From the NCBI RefSeq assembly GCF_002943715.1, contig NZ_MQUA01000013.1, positions 489,001-553,000 of the forward strand: a DNA stretch of 64,000 bases, given 5' to 3'. This DNA comes from Polaribacter filamentus. GTDB lineage: Bacteria > Bacteroidota > Bacteroidia > Flavobacteriales > Flavobacteriaceae. Both the position numbers and the translations under genes were made by a program. Positions within the stretch are counted from its first letter, which is position 1. The number at the start of each line of letters is the position of its first letter. The notes under the pieces were generated by a model that was not told the origin of the DNA, searched no databases, and saw nothing but the letters and a program-made list of their open reading frames with translations. This document shows positions 36,793 through 46,199 of the stretch, in pieces.

Positions 36793-38070
36793 ATGAAAAT
36801 AAGTTTTAAGATATTCATAGCGGTTATTGCATTCATTTTTTTTGTAGGATGCAATTCTAAAAATAAAGTAAAGTTAGAGTTGGCAATAAAACCAGCAATG
36901 ACAGCTGCTACAATTTTAGGAAACCCTGATTATTTAGCAATTTCTTATGGTGGTTATAGAGATGTAAATCATGACATAGAGCCAACAATAGCACAGTTAA
37001 AAGAAGATATGAAAATATTATCTGCAATGGGTATTGGCATTATTCGCACGTATAAATTGCATTTACCTCATGCTTCTAATGTTGTAAAAGCAATATTAGA
37101 ATTAAAAAAAGAAGACCCAAATTTTGAAATGTATGTAATGTTAGGTGTTTGGATTAATTGTAAAAATGGATTTACAGATAAAGCGCCAGTTCATAATGAA
37201 GAAAATTTAGAAAGTAATACGAAGGAAATTAATATAGCTGTTTCTTTGGCAAATAAATATCCAGATATTGTAAAAGTAATTGCTATCGGAAATGAAGCAA
37301 TGATTACTTGGCAACAACAATATTATGTAACACCCAATATTATTTTAAAATGGGCAAATTATTTACAAGATTTAAAAAAATCAGAAAAATTACCGAAAGA
37401 TTTATGGGTAACAAGTTCAGATAATTTTGCTGCTTGGGGTGGAGGAGAAGATTTCTATCATACAGAAGATTTAAATAAATTAATTCACGCTGTAGATTTT
37501 ATCTCCATGCATTCTTATCCTATGCATGACACACATTACAATTCTGCTTTTTGGGCAGTTCCAGAGGATGAAAAAGACTTATCTGATATTGAAAAAATTG
37601 ATTTGGCTCTTTTACGATCTTTAGAATATGCTAAAAACCAATATGAAAGTGTTTCAAATTATATGAAAAAAGTGGGTGCTGATAAACCAATTCATATTGG
37701 CGAAACGGGTTGGGCAACAGTTTCTAATGATCATTATGGACCAAATGGTTCAAAAGCTATTGATGAGTATAAACAAGCCAAATACCATGATTTGATTAGA
37801 AATTGGACGAATGAAAATAAAATAGCTTGTTTTTACTTTTCAGCTTTTGATGAATCTTGGAAAGATGCCACAAACCCTCAAGGTTCAGAAAATAATTTTG
37901 GTTTATTTACTATTGATGGCAAAGCAAAATATGCTTTATGGGATGAAGTTGATAAAGGAACTTTTAAAGGATTAAAAAGAGGAGATAATAAAATAGCTAA
38001 AACATTTAATGGCGATAAAAAAGCTATGATGAAAACTGTGATGGTTCCAAATACTGATTATCCAAGGTAA
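36793..38070 (+). CDS. GH17 beta-1,3-glucanase/transglycosylase lipoprotein
   Basis: 425 residues. The lipobox is in FFVGCNSKN. A (beta/alpha)8 domain has AISYGGYRDVNHDIEPT and LSAMGIGIIRTYKL, the acid/base E168 in AIGNEAMITW, and the nucleophile E304 in HIGETGWATVS. This is the GH17 pattern. Bacterial GH17 lipoproteins in laminarin loci hydrolyse or rearrange beta-1,3-gluco-oligosaccharides. It follows the phosphorylase gene by 20 bases and precedes GH30 by 12 bases. Confidence 0.88.
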   Translation: MKISFKIFIAVIAFIFFVGCNSKNKVKLELAIKPAMTAATILGNPDYLAISYGGYRDVNHDIEPTIAQLKEDMKILSAMGIGIIRTYKLHLPHASNVVKAILELKKEDPNFEMYVMLGVWINCKNGFTDKAPVHNEENLESNTKEINIAVSLANKYPDIVKVIAIGNEAMITWQQQYYVTPNIILKWANYLQDLKKSEKLPKDLWVTSSDNFAAWGGGEDFYHTEDLNKLIHAVDFISMHSYPMHDTHYNSAFWAVPEDEKDLSDIEKIDLALLRSLEYAKNQYESVSNYMKKVGADKPIHIGETGWATVSNDHYGPNGSKAIDEYKQAKYHDLIRNWTNENKIACFYFSAFDESWKDATNPQGSENNFGLFTIDGKAKYALWDEVDKGTFKGLKRGDNKIAKTFNGDKKAMMKTVMVPNTDYPR

Positions 38071-38082
38071 TTAAAGATTATT

Positions 38083-39587
38083 ATGAAAAGCATAAAATAT
38101 TTTTTCTATACATTTTTAGCATTTATGATGCTAAGTTGTAATACACAAAACAATAAATTAGTTGTAGAAGTTTATGAAACTTCTGCTAATGGAAATAATT
38201 TAACCAAATTAGAAAACTTTTCTTCGGATGAAATTCAAGAAAACACCATTCAAATTAAATTATTACCGGGGCAAAAACGACAAAAAATAACTGGTTTTGG
38301 AGGTTCTTTTACAGAATCATCAGCGTATTTATTAAATAATATCAGTAAAAAAATAGAGATAGTATTATTGAAGCTTATTTTGGTGAAAGTGGTGCAAAAT
38401 ATTCTTTGACAAGAACGCATATGAATTCTTGTGATTTTTCTTTAAGTCAATATTCGTATGCGCCAATTGAATACGATAAAGAACTCGTGCATTTTTCTGT
38501 TGATGAAGATAAAGATGATATTATTCCGTTTATAAAAGATGCAATGAAAGTATCTAAAGACGGCTTTAAAATCTTGGCATCACCTTGGACAGCTTCTCCT
38601 TGGATGAAGGATAATAAGAGTTGGCTTGGAGGTAAGTTATTGCCAGAATATTATGATACTTGGGCATTATTTTTCTCTAAATATGTGTCCGCTTATAATG
38701 CAGAAGGCATTGATATTTGGGGATTTACAGTAGAAAATGAGCCTTTAGGTAACAATAAAAATTGGGAAAGCATGCATTATACGCCTGATGAAATGACCAA
38801 TTTTGTGCAGCATCATTTAGGACCTAAATTAGAAGTAGATTATCCAAAGGTAAAAATATTAGGCTATGATCAGAACAGAGAGCACTTAAATGAGTGGGTA
38901 GATTCCATGTATAAAAATGAAGAAACCTCAAAATATTTTGACGGAACAGCAATTCATTGGTATGCAAGTACTTATGATTATTTCCCAGAACAATTACAAT
39001 ACGCTCATAAAAAAGCACCAAATAAATATTTAATTCAATCAGAAGCTTGTGTAGATTCAGAAGTACCAAAATGGAAAGATGACGCTTGGTATTGGAAAAA
39101 AGAAGCTACAGATTGGGGCTGGGATTGGGCTCCAGAAAAAGACAAGCATTTGCATCCAAAGTACGCTCCAGTAAACAGATATGCAAGAGATATTATAGGT
39201 TGTTTAAATAATTATGTAGATGGTTGGATCGATTGGAATATGGTTTTAGATACCCAAGGAGGACCAAACTGGTTTAAAAATTGGTGTGTTGCACCTGTAA
39301 TTGTTGATCTGGTTAAAGACGAAGTTTACTTTACACCAATTTATTACACATTAGCTCATTTTAGTAAATACATACGGCCAGGCGCAGTAGTAATGGATGT
39401 TGAACATTCAGATAAGGACCTATTAGTAACTGCTGCAGAGAATCTGAATGGTACTATTTCCGTAGTTGTATTCAATGAAGGAGATCAAAAAAAGAATTTT
39501 AAAATTCGTTTAGGAGACAAGGAAACAGCACTATATATTAACCCACAAGCTATTCAAACAATAGTGATACCAACAAAAATTAATTAA
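38083..39587 (+). CDS. GH30 beta-glucosidase/beta-1,6-glucanase lipoprotein, frameshifted
   Basis: One gene of about 501 residues split at an A7 run (38347-38353). Restoring one A joins ...SKKN to RDSIIEAYFGESGAKYSLTR without further interruption. Lipobox MMLSCNTQ, then GFGGSFTESSAYLL and YSLTRTHMNSCDF. The acid/base is in WGFTVENEPLG and the nucleophile in YLIQSEACVDSE, with the trailing beta-domain of GH30_1. In laminarin loci such enzymes remove beta-1,6-linked glucose branches. The MFS symporter gene begins at the very next base after its stop. Confidence 0.85.
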
Positions 39588-41000
39588 ATGTCAAATACAA
39601 ATAAAGTACATTTTGGTCAAAAAGTAGCTTTTGGTCTAGGAATGCTAGCCAACCAAATGTTTCCAGCAGCCATGGGAATATTTTTTGTTGTTTTGGTAGA
39701 AGATCTTGGTTTTTCAACAACCATGTGGGCCGTTTTATATTTTGCGCCAAGATTGTTTGATGCAATAACCGATCCTATTATGGGCTTTATTTCAGATAAC
39801 ACAAAATCACGCTGGGGAAGAAGAAGACAGTATGTATTTATAGGTGCTTTAATTATGGGGCTAACTTTTATAATTATGTGGCAGCTCTACAAAGATAATG
39901 GGTTGGAATATAATTTTTATTACTTTCTATTTACCTCATTAATCTTCTATTTAGGAATGACAGTCTTTAGTGTCCCGTATGTGGCGATGGGTTATGAAAT
40001 GAGTGACGATTTTCATGAACGCACCAATATTATGGCTGTTTCACAGTGGATTGGGCAATGGGCCTGGGTAATAGCACCTTGGTTTTGGGTAATTATGTAT
40101 GACCCAGATTGGTTTGCGTCTGGTGAGGTAGCGACAAGATCTTTAGCAGCATGGGTGGGTATTATTTGTATGGTATTAGCCATGGTACCGGCTTTATTTA
40201 TAAAAAGTAAATCTACATTAGAAGAAGATTACGAGCCTTTAAATACGAAAAATATCGGAAATAGTTTAAGGTTTATTCGTGACGGTTTTAAGGAAGCTTT
40301 TAAAATTCCACAATTTAAAAAACTATGCTATGCTACCTTCTTAATTTTCAATGCTTTTAACACCATTGCGGGATTTTCATTTTTTATAATTGTATATTAT
40401 ATGTTTAATGGAGACGCAGGTGCAGCAGGTCTTTGGCCAACTTTAAATGGCTGTATAGGTGCATTGATTACTACCTTTGCTGTAATTCCTATTATTGCCA
40501 AGATGTCAAAGAAAATAGGTAAAAAGAAAGCTTTTTTAGTTTCACAATCTATTTCAATAGTGGGGTATATTTTATTTTGGTTTTTATTTATTCCTGGAAA
40601 GCCATATTTATTTTTAATTGCCTTGCCTTTCTTCTCATTTGGTATTGGAGGATTATTTACACTTATGATGTCGATGACATCTGATGTAATCGATTTGGAT
40701 GAATTGAATACAGGAAAGCGTAGGGAAGGAACTTTTGGCGCTATTTATTGGTGGATGGTGAAATTTGGGTTTGCAATTGCAGGCCTATTAACTGGGGTAA
40801 TTATGGGCTTTGTAGGTTTTGATCCTGGTGCCGAGACACAACCAGACGGCGCTATAACCGGGCTTCGGTTGTTTTATTCTGGGTTGCCCATAGTAGGAAC
40901 TTTATTGGCAATGTATGTCATGCGGAACTATGATTTAACAGAAGAAAGAGCACACGAAGTAAGTGCTGCGTTAGCGGAAAGAAATGCTGTAAAAGAATAG
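39588..41000 (+). CDS. GPH-family sugar:cation symporter (MFS)
   Basis: 470 residues and about 12 transmembrane helices. The cytoplasmic loop DPIMGFISDNTKSRWGRRRQYV near residue 65 is the glycoside-pentoside-hexuronide signature, and SMTSDVIDLDELNTGKRREGTFGAIYWW near 360 is also characteristic. It imports saccharides across the inner membrane with H+ or Na+. Last in the operon and directly fused in position to GH30, it should feed beta-glucan oligosaccharides to the phosphorylase. Confidence 0.9.
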   Translation: MSNTNKVHFGQKVAFGLGMLANQMFPAAMGIFFVVLVEDLGFSTTMWAVLYFAPRLFDAITDPIMGFISDNTKSRWGRRRQYVFIGALIMGLTFIIMWQLYKDNGLEYNFYYFLFTSLIFYLGMTVFSVPYVAMGYEMSDDFHERTNIMAVSQWIGQWAWVIAPWFWVIMYDPDWFASGEVATRSLAAWVGIICMVLAMVPALFIKSKSTLEEDYEPLNTKNIGNSLRFIRDGFKEAFKIPQFKKLCYATFLIFNAFNTIAGFSFFIIVYYMFNGDAGAAGLWPTLNGCIGALITTFAVIPIIAKMSKKIGKKKAFLVSQSISIVGYILFWFLFIPGKPYLFLIALPFFSFGIGGLFTLMMSMTSDVIDLDELNTGKRREGTFGAIYWWMVKFGFAIAGLLTGVIMGFVGFDPGAETQPDGAITGLRLFYSGLPIVGTLLAMYVMRNYDLTEERAHEVSAALAERNAVKE

Positions 41001-41082
41001 AGAATAGAGACTTTTGAGAAGGTTCTTACTTTATTTTTCCGCTAAAAAGAATACTACAAGTTTAAAATCAAAATATTTTACT

Positions 41083-41118
41083 AAAAAAAGGTTTCGGAAT
41101 ATGAAAACCTTTTTTTTT
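41083..41118 (+). terminator. Terminator of the GH operon
   Basis: AAAAAAAGGTTT pairs with AAACC plus a run of eight or more T residues, 83 bases after the symporter stop. The flanking 220 bp contain no gene. Confidence 0.75.
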
Positions 41119-42138
41119 GGTTTTGAATCTATGATATTTCTGTAAAAAGTATTATTTTTGAATAATAGCTATCTTAATCGTAAATCACAATTAAAAATAC
41201 GTACATAATCGATATTTTTTATGAAAACGTACAAATTATTCTTATTCATTGCCTTGTTTTCGACTGTTTTATTTTCTTCTTGTACTACTTCAAAAAAGAG
41301 ATTTGAATCTCAAAGAACTAAGTGGTAGTTTTGAACTATTAAAAGCATCCAGCTGTGTCCTCCTAAATTAATTTTAAGGAAGCTTCCTGTATCTTTATGC
41401 TTATATATAAATGCTTGCGCAACGCTGTATTGATGCAGATAAAGAGTTATGGGTTGTAGGAGAGAATGCGGGTATTAAGGTTTCAGAAAATATAAATTGA
41501 ATACTTAAAAACAACACTTAAAAATTTGGAATTCTAGAAAAAAGTCCCTGGCCTTATTAGCATATTGTTACTAATGATGTGAACTAAGTAGTTGACGGCG
41601 AATATATTATTGGAAATATGGTATCAATAAGAAGTTGAAATCTTCAAAAGAACATTTATTTTAAACGTATGCCAATGATTTTAATAATAATGGTACTAAT
41701 GATCTAGTTTTGGTAAAAAACTACAAGGATGATTACGTGCCAATGAGAGGAAAAGAATGTTCTTAACAACAAATGCCTTAGCTATAAAAGAAATATAAAG
41801 ATTATCATAGTTTTGCGTCCTCAACCTTACTAGATATTTTACCTAAAGATAAAATGAATGATGCAGTTGTATATGAAATTAGCAATTTTGAAAGTATCGT
41901 TCTAATAAATGATAATAATATCTTAAAAAGAGTAGTTTTTCCAATACAAGGGCAGGTTATCCCTGTAAAAGATCCGTTAATTAAAGATTCTAATGGAGAT
42001 GGCTTTAAAGATATTATGGTAGTAGGTAATCATTATGGGGTAGAAATAGAAACCACAAGGTATTATGCTGGTTCTGGATTATCACTTCTTGGGGATGGTG
42101 AAAATAATTTTGCAGTTACTCCTTTAGAAAAGAGTGTA

Positions 42139-43264
42139 TTATACCAATTTAGTTAATAAATGCCGCATTAAATGCATTTAGAAAATGATGATTTCCAGTT
42201 ATAGATTTAATCGTTTCACTATCCATTTTCGTGACGGTTTTATGTAGCCATTCTTTAAGGTTTTCCATTTTTTCAAAGCGTTGATTTTTAAATCTATTTT
42301 TAATGTATTGCCAAACTTGTTCACAAGGATTTAACTCTGGATTATAAGGGGGGATTCTTAATAAATGAATATTTTCAGGTATTTCGATATTCTTTGTTGA
42401 ATGAAAACCTGCGTTATCGATCACCACAATTTTATATTCCTTAGGCTTATATAAAGAGAATTCTTTAAGATAGGCTTCGAATATTTTAGTATCAACACCA
42501 TTAATTTCCCATACAAAACAATCTCCATTGATTGGGGAATAACTTCCATATAGATAAGTTGTTTTGAAAATATGCTGATAAGTAACTATTGGTTTGACTC
42601 CACTAGCTGTTAAATATTTTCCTAAATGATTCATCATTCCAAATCTAGCTTCGTCTTGAAAATATAGATTTACCTCTTTGTATTTATTTTTATTTAGACT
42701 TAATCTAATGTTGTTTAGCGTATTAGGTAGTTTTTAAAAAGGCTTTTTCAGCCTCTACATTTTTTTTGTAATGAGATTTTCGCGGGCTTTTAAGTTTTGT
42801 TTTAAAATGTTGCTTTAAATACTCTCGAATACGTTGATATTTTATCTCAATCCCATAGGTTTCATTTACCCATATTTGCGCATCCCAATATCCTAAAAAA
42901 GGGTTGAGAGGGTCATTAACTCTTTGCGATAAACCTAAATGAATTTCAGAAGTAATAATTTTTGATTGTTTATTTTTTGGCTTATCACTAATCATTTGAT
43001 CAATTCCAAATAATTTATAGGTTTCTACCCATCTTTCTAATGTTCTGATGTGAACTCCTACAGAAGCTGACACTTCTTGTCGAGTTTTAAACTTTTTTGT
43101 CTTTATATAAATTAAAGATTTTACTCGCTTTTCCCCTTTTAATGTTGTTTGCTTTGACACTAGTTCTTTAAGCTCAATTAGTGATTCTGAAATATCTAAA
43201 CTTGCTATTCTTCCCATAACGTAATATAATGAAAATATACGGCATTAAAAAACTATTTTGGTAT
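42139..43264 (-). mobile_element. IS630-family insertion sequence
   Basis: The termini are imperfect inverted repeats (left 42141-42169 starting ATACCAATTTAG, right 43236-43264 inverted, starting ATACCAAAATAG) that agree at about 22 of 29 positions. TA dinucleotides flank both ends, as expected for TA-targeting IS630. The element is about 1.1 kb and is inserted in the 3' part of the FG-GAP gene. The exact left edge is ambiguous by 2-3 bases. Confidence 0.8.
42149..43217 (-). CDS. IS630-family transposase (two frames)
   Basis: The N-terminal segment (43217-42723) has a helix-turn-helix region (TRQEVSASVGVHIRTLERWV) and a winged-helix part ending EKAFLKTT. The C-terminal segment (42730-42149) begins LPNTLNNIRL and carries the DDE domain: YFQDEARFG (first D), VVIDNAGFHST (second D) and PPYNPELNPCEQVWQYIKN (final E). 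The frames overlap by only 11 nt at TTTTTAAAAACTACCTAA. Adding two A residues gives a continuous FLKKLPNTL, so a homopolymer deficit is as likely as recoding. If intact, the element could be active. Confidence 0.8.
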
Positions 43265-43446
43265 TACATCTTTCTTCAGATTTCAGATCGCTAAAAATTA
43301 TAAAAAGAAAAGTTAAAAATGATAACTTAATCATTGTGACTAGTAACAATGATTTTTTAAAAGTAGTATCATTTTAAATAAATTTCTTTTTTTTGTGTAT
43401 TTATAAATCTTAATATTTAAAAAAGATTATAATCTTCATTGCTACA

Positions 43447-43454
43447 CACAACAT
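43447..43454 (+). promoter_or_regulatory. Candidate operator upstream of the T9SS protein (site C core)
   Basis: CACAACAT, followed by TACCTATAC, shares the core of sites A and B. It lies 122 nt before the second conserved block, about three helical turns more than at the other loci. Confidence 0.4.
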
Positions 43455-43568
43455 TACCTATACATGACAAATATCAAGATAATTAAATTCTATTAATTTT
43501 ATTTTATTTTCATTCTTTTTTTAAGCTAATACTGATTATTCATTAACGAAAAATGTTAAAATATATGA

Positions 43569-43595
43569 TGTATGTATTTTGTTTGGGTATTATTT
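43569..43595 (+). promoter_or_regulatory. Shared promoter-proximal block before the T9SS protein
   Basis: TGTATGTATTTTGTTTGGGT, then ATTATTT, matches the blocks at 17158 and 25203. It is 146 nt before the likely ATG (43715). The rest of the 337-bp gap after the pseudogene shows nothing else. Confidence 0.5.
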
Positions 43596-43714
43596 GCGGA
43601 TTTAATAATTATTCTTATTTATATTGCAATATATTATAATTGGTATATTTTCAGAAAAGTATTTTTTTGATAAATACCTAAAAATAACATATAAATTTAT
43701 ACTAAATCCATTTT

Positions 43715-46067
43715 ATGATGAAAAAATTACATTATTATTATTATTATTTCTTTTGACAAGTTCATTAGGATTTTCACAAACGACAGAAACGTTCGATTCA
43801 GTAGCAGGTGTTTGGATTTCAAATGCCGGTGAGCCAATGACTACCGTTGATGTTATTGATGCAACAGTAGATTTTGCTACTTACGGAAAGGTTGGACGTA
43901 TGATAACAAAGGCTGACGGACAGCCTTGGCAAAATGCTATACTTACAAAGACAGATTTCAAGATTGATATTTCAACTACAAAAACGATAACAGCAGATGT
44001 TTATTATGTTGGTGGTGCAATCGATATTTTAGGTAAATTAGCAGGGGGCGTAGAAGTAAACGGTGCACATCCTGGTACAGGATGGAGCTCAGTTACGTGG
44101 GATTTTACGGGCCGTACAGGTGAGTATAATACCATTTCGTTTTTTCCTCTTAAAGATGGTACAGGATGGATAGGTACAGATGGGAATACTGAGGTAAGAG
44201 AAGTTTGGATTGATAACATAACCACTCAAAATGGTAGTGTTATTCCTTCAGACCCAGCAACTGGCGCTACTGACCCAATTGCGAGAGCTACTGGGGACTA
44301 CATGTCTTTTTATAATGGTATTTCTTCACCTTCAGGTGATCAATACGTTAATGAGACCGGAGTAACTTTTGACAGCTTTAATGGTACAACTATTGCTGGA
44401 GATGTTGTATTAGGTGACGGTAATACTGTAGTTAAGTATACTGCTCATAATTATTCAGGAATAGGTGGAAATAGTTATGATGTGTCTTCAAAGGAGAAAC
44501 TGCATATAGATGTATATTTTAATGGTGCTCCAGCAGAATTTCAGTTAAAATTAGAAAGCCCTAACGGTGTTGGTGGTAGCCAAGCTAAAATTATTGAAAT
44601 TGCTCCTGCATCTGGTGAATGGTTATCTTATGATATTGATCTTAGTCTTTTCACTATTGCAAATTTAGCAGACTTAAAATGGATTATTCCTGTAACTCCA
44701 GGGACTGCGGATATAATGTATTTTGATAATATTTATTTTTACGGTACAGCAGTTGCACCTTCTTGTACAGATGGTATTAAAAACGGAGACGAAACAGGGA
44801 TTGACTGTGGCGGTACTTGTGATGCATGTCCAGAAATTAAGTTGCCTTTAAATTTTAGTACTGCTAACCAATTATTTACCTATAATGCTGCTGGAGGTGG
44901 TGGAGGTTCTGTAGTTATGGAAAATGGAAAAATGAAATTTAATGGAAATGGACGTGCATATGATCAAGCATATCTTGATTTAACAACACCTATTTCTTTA
45001 AGTGATAAAGCTAATAATACAATTACAGTAACTATGAACCCTATAGGAGTTGCTGAAGGAGAAGTGCGCACACACTTATTAAAATTTCAACTCGATCCTT
45101 TATCTACTGCAGCGCGTGAGGTAAAAGGACAAAGTATTGGTTCTGGTGAACAGCAGGTAACTTTTAATTTTGGTATTGAGGGTGCTGATACGTGGGGTCG
45201 AATTATTCTTTTTATGGATTTTGGTTTGGATGGTGCAAATGAGTATAATGGAAAGACTAATTCTTATTTAATTTCTAGTATTTCTTCACCTGGTGCAGAC
45301 CCTGTGGTAGTTCAGGTAGCTCCTACTGGTGCAGCTCCAACGGCTCCTGCAAGAAATGCTGCAGATGTAATTTCAATATATTCGAAAACAACAGAAACTA
45401 CTAGTGTATATGCAGACATCGCAGGCATAGATTTTCCAAACTGGGGGGTAATTCTGGGAACGTTACTTCAGTAGCTTTTGAGAATGATTTAGCTCTTAAA
45501 TTACCAGCATTTGACTTTCAAGGAGTTCAGTTTCCTGAAACAGATTTATCTGGTATGACAATGTTACATTTAGATATTTGGGCACAAACGCAGGACGTAG
45601 GTCTTGCTTTAATACAGTCAGGAGGAGCTACTTCAAGTGTTAATATCACTTCAAATAATGGTGTATGGAGTTCTGTAGATATTGCTTTGTCAGATTTCAC
45701 AGGAGTGGATTTAAGTAAAATTTTTCAAATGAAGTTTTATGGTTTTAATGGAGCAAACGCAGATGGAACGTTGGATATTTATTTGGACAATATGTATTTT
45801 TATACTGGATCTCCTTTAAATATAGATAAAAACAACATATTAAATGTTAATTTATATCCAAGTCCTGCACAAAATGAATTGACAATTTCTGCAAAAAATA
45901 CAATAGAAAGTGCTACGATCTATAATGTATTAGGTAGAAAAGTACAGTCTTATACAGTAAATGCAACTTCTAAGAAATTAGATATCTCTTCTTTAAGTAC
46001 AGGTATTTATATCTTAAAGTATACAGTAGACAGCGTTGTTGGTTCAATGAAATTTATAAAGGAGTAA
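43715..46067 (+). CDS. T9SS-secreted multi-CBM protein, two frameshifts
   Basis: About 785 residues once one A (run 43721-43726) and one G (run 45443-45448) are restored. The start then reads M(M)KKITLLLLLFLLTSSLGFSQ, a good signal peptide. Domains: a sandwich ending REVWIDNITTQNG, and a second ending DIMYFDNIYFYGT. Next is a Cys-rich CTDGIKNGDETGIDCGGTCD linker, then a third region (LNFSTANQLFTYNAAGGGGG). A fourth sandwich ends LDIYLDNMYFYTG, and a type A T9SS sorting domain (NLYPSPAQNELTISA ... GSMKFIKE) closes the protein. No catalytic motif recognised. It is likely a secreted glucan-binding protein in the same regulon as the operon upstream. Confidence 0.75.
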
Positions 46068-46093
46068 GGAATCCTTTCTTTTCTTCAAATGTT

Positions 46094-46123
46094 AAACGCC
46101 CAAATTTTTTTGGGCGTTTTTTT
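46094..46123 (+). terminator. Rho-independent terminator
   Basis: AAACGCCCAAA-TTTT-TTTGGGCGTTT with a T-run, 27 bases after the T9SS gene's stop. Confidence 0.9.
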
Positions 46124-46199
46124 ATACCATATATTTTAATCCATTTACCTAATAACATCAAAGGAATTTAATATCTTTATTTTTTAAAATATAATTCAA

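Larger units (their letters stand above)
41221..43377 (+). pseudogene. FG-GAP/VCBS (CRTAC1-like) lipoprotein, decayed and split by IS630-type element
   Basis: It starts as a normal lipoprotein (MKTYKLFLFIALFS... lipobox FSSCTTS) but stops at 41326. Scattered later pieces include NDFNNNGTNDLVLVKNYKDD, YVPMRGKECS*QQMP and NDAVVYEISNFESIVLIND. DSNGDGFKDIMVVGNHYGVE follows. After the IS comes VLHLSSDFRSLKIIKRKVKN ending VVSF (stop 43375). The RG(R/K)ECSxQQMP and DxNxDGxxDI motifs identify the CRTAC1/VCBS-repeat family. Nonsense codons, a large loss of the propeller and the IS make it dead. The two sides of the IS join in frame. Confidence 0.75.

Noticed and set aside
42149..43217. Programmed frameshift in the IS630 transposase
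   Set aside because: The overlap is only 11 nt. The downstream frame is +1 (equivalently -2), and two extra A residues restore FLKKLPNTL, in line with the homopolymer deficits elsewhere. No classical slippery signal is present.
43624..43714. Upstream start of the T9SS protein at 43624
   Set aside because: It gives an N-terminus with no signal peptide logic. Restoring one A at 43721-43726 yields a perfect signal peptide from 43715/43718.
43731..43749. Short tandem repeat as a CRISPR or replication element
   Set aside because: A simple ATT run encoding Leu in a signal peptide; no spacers and no array anywhere in the window.
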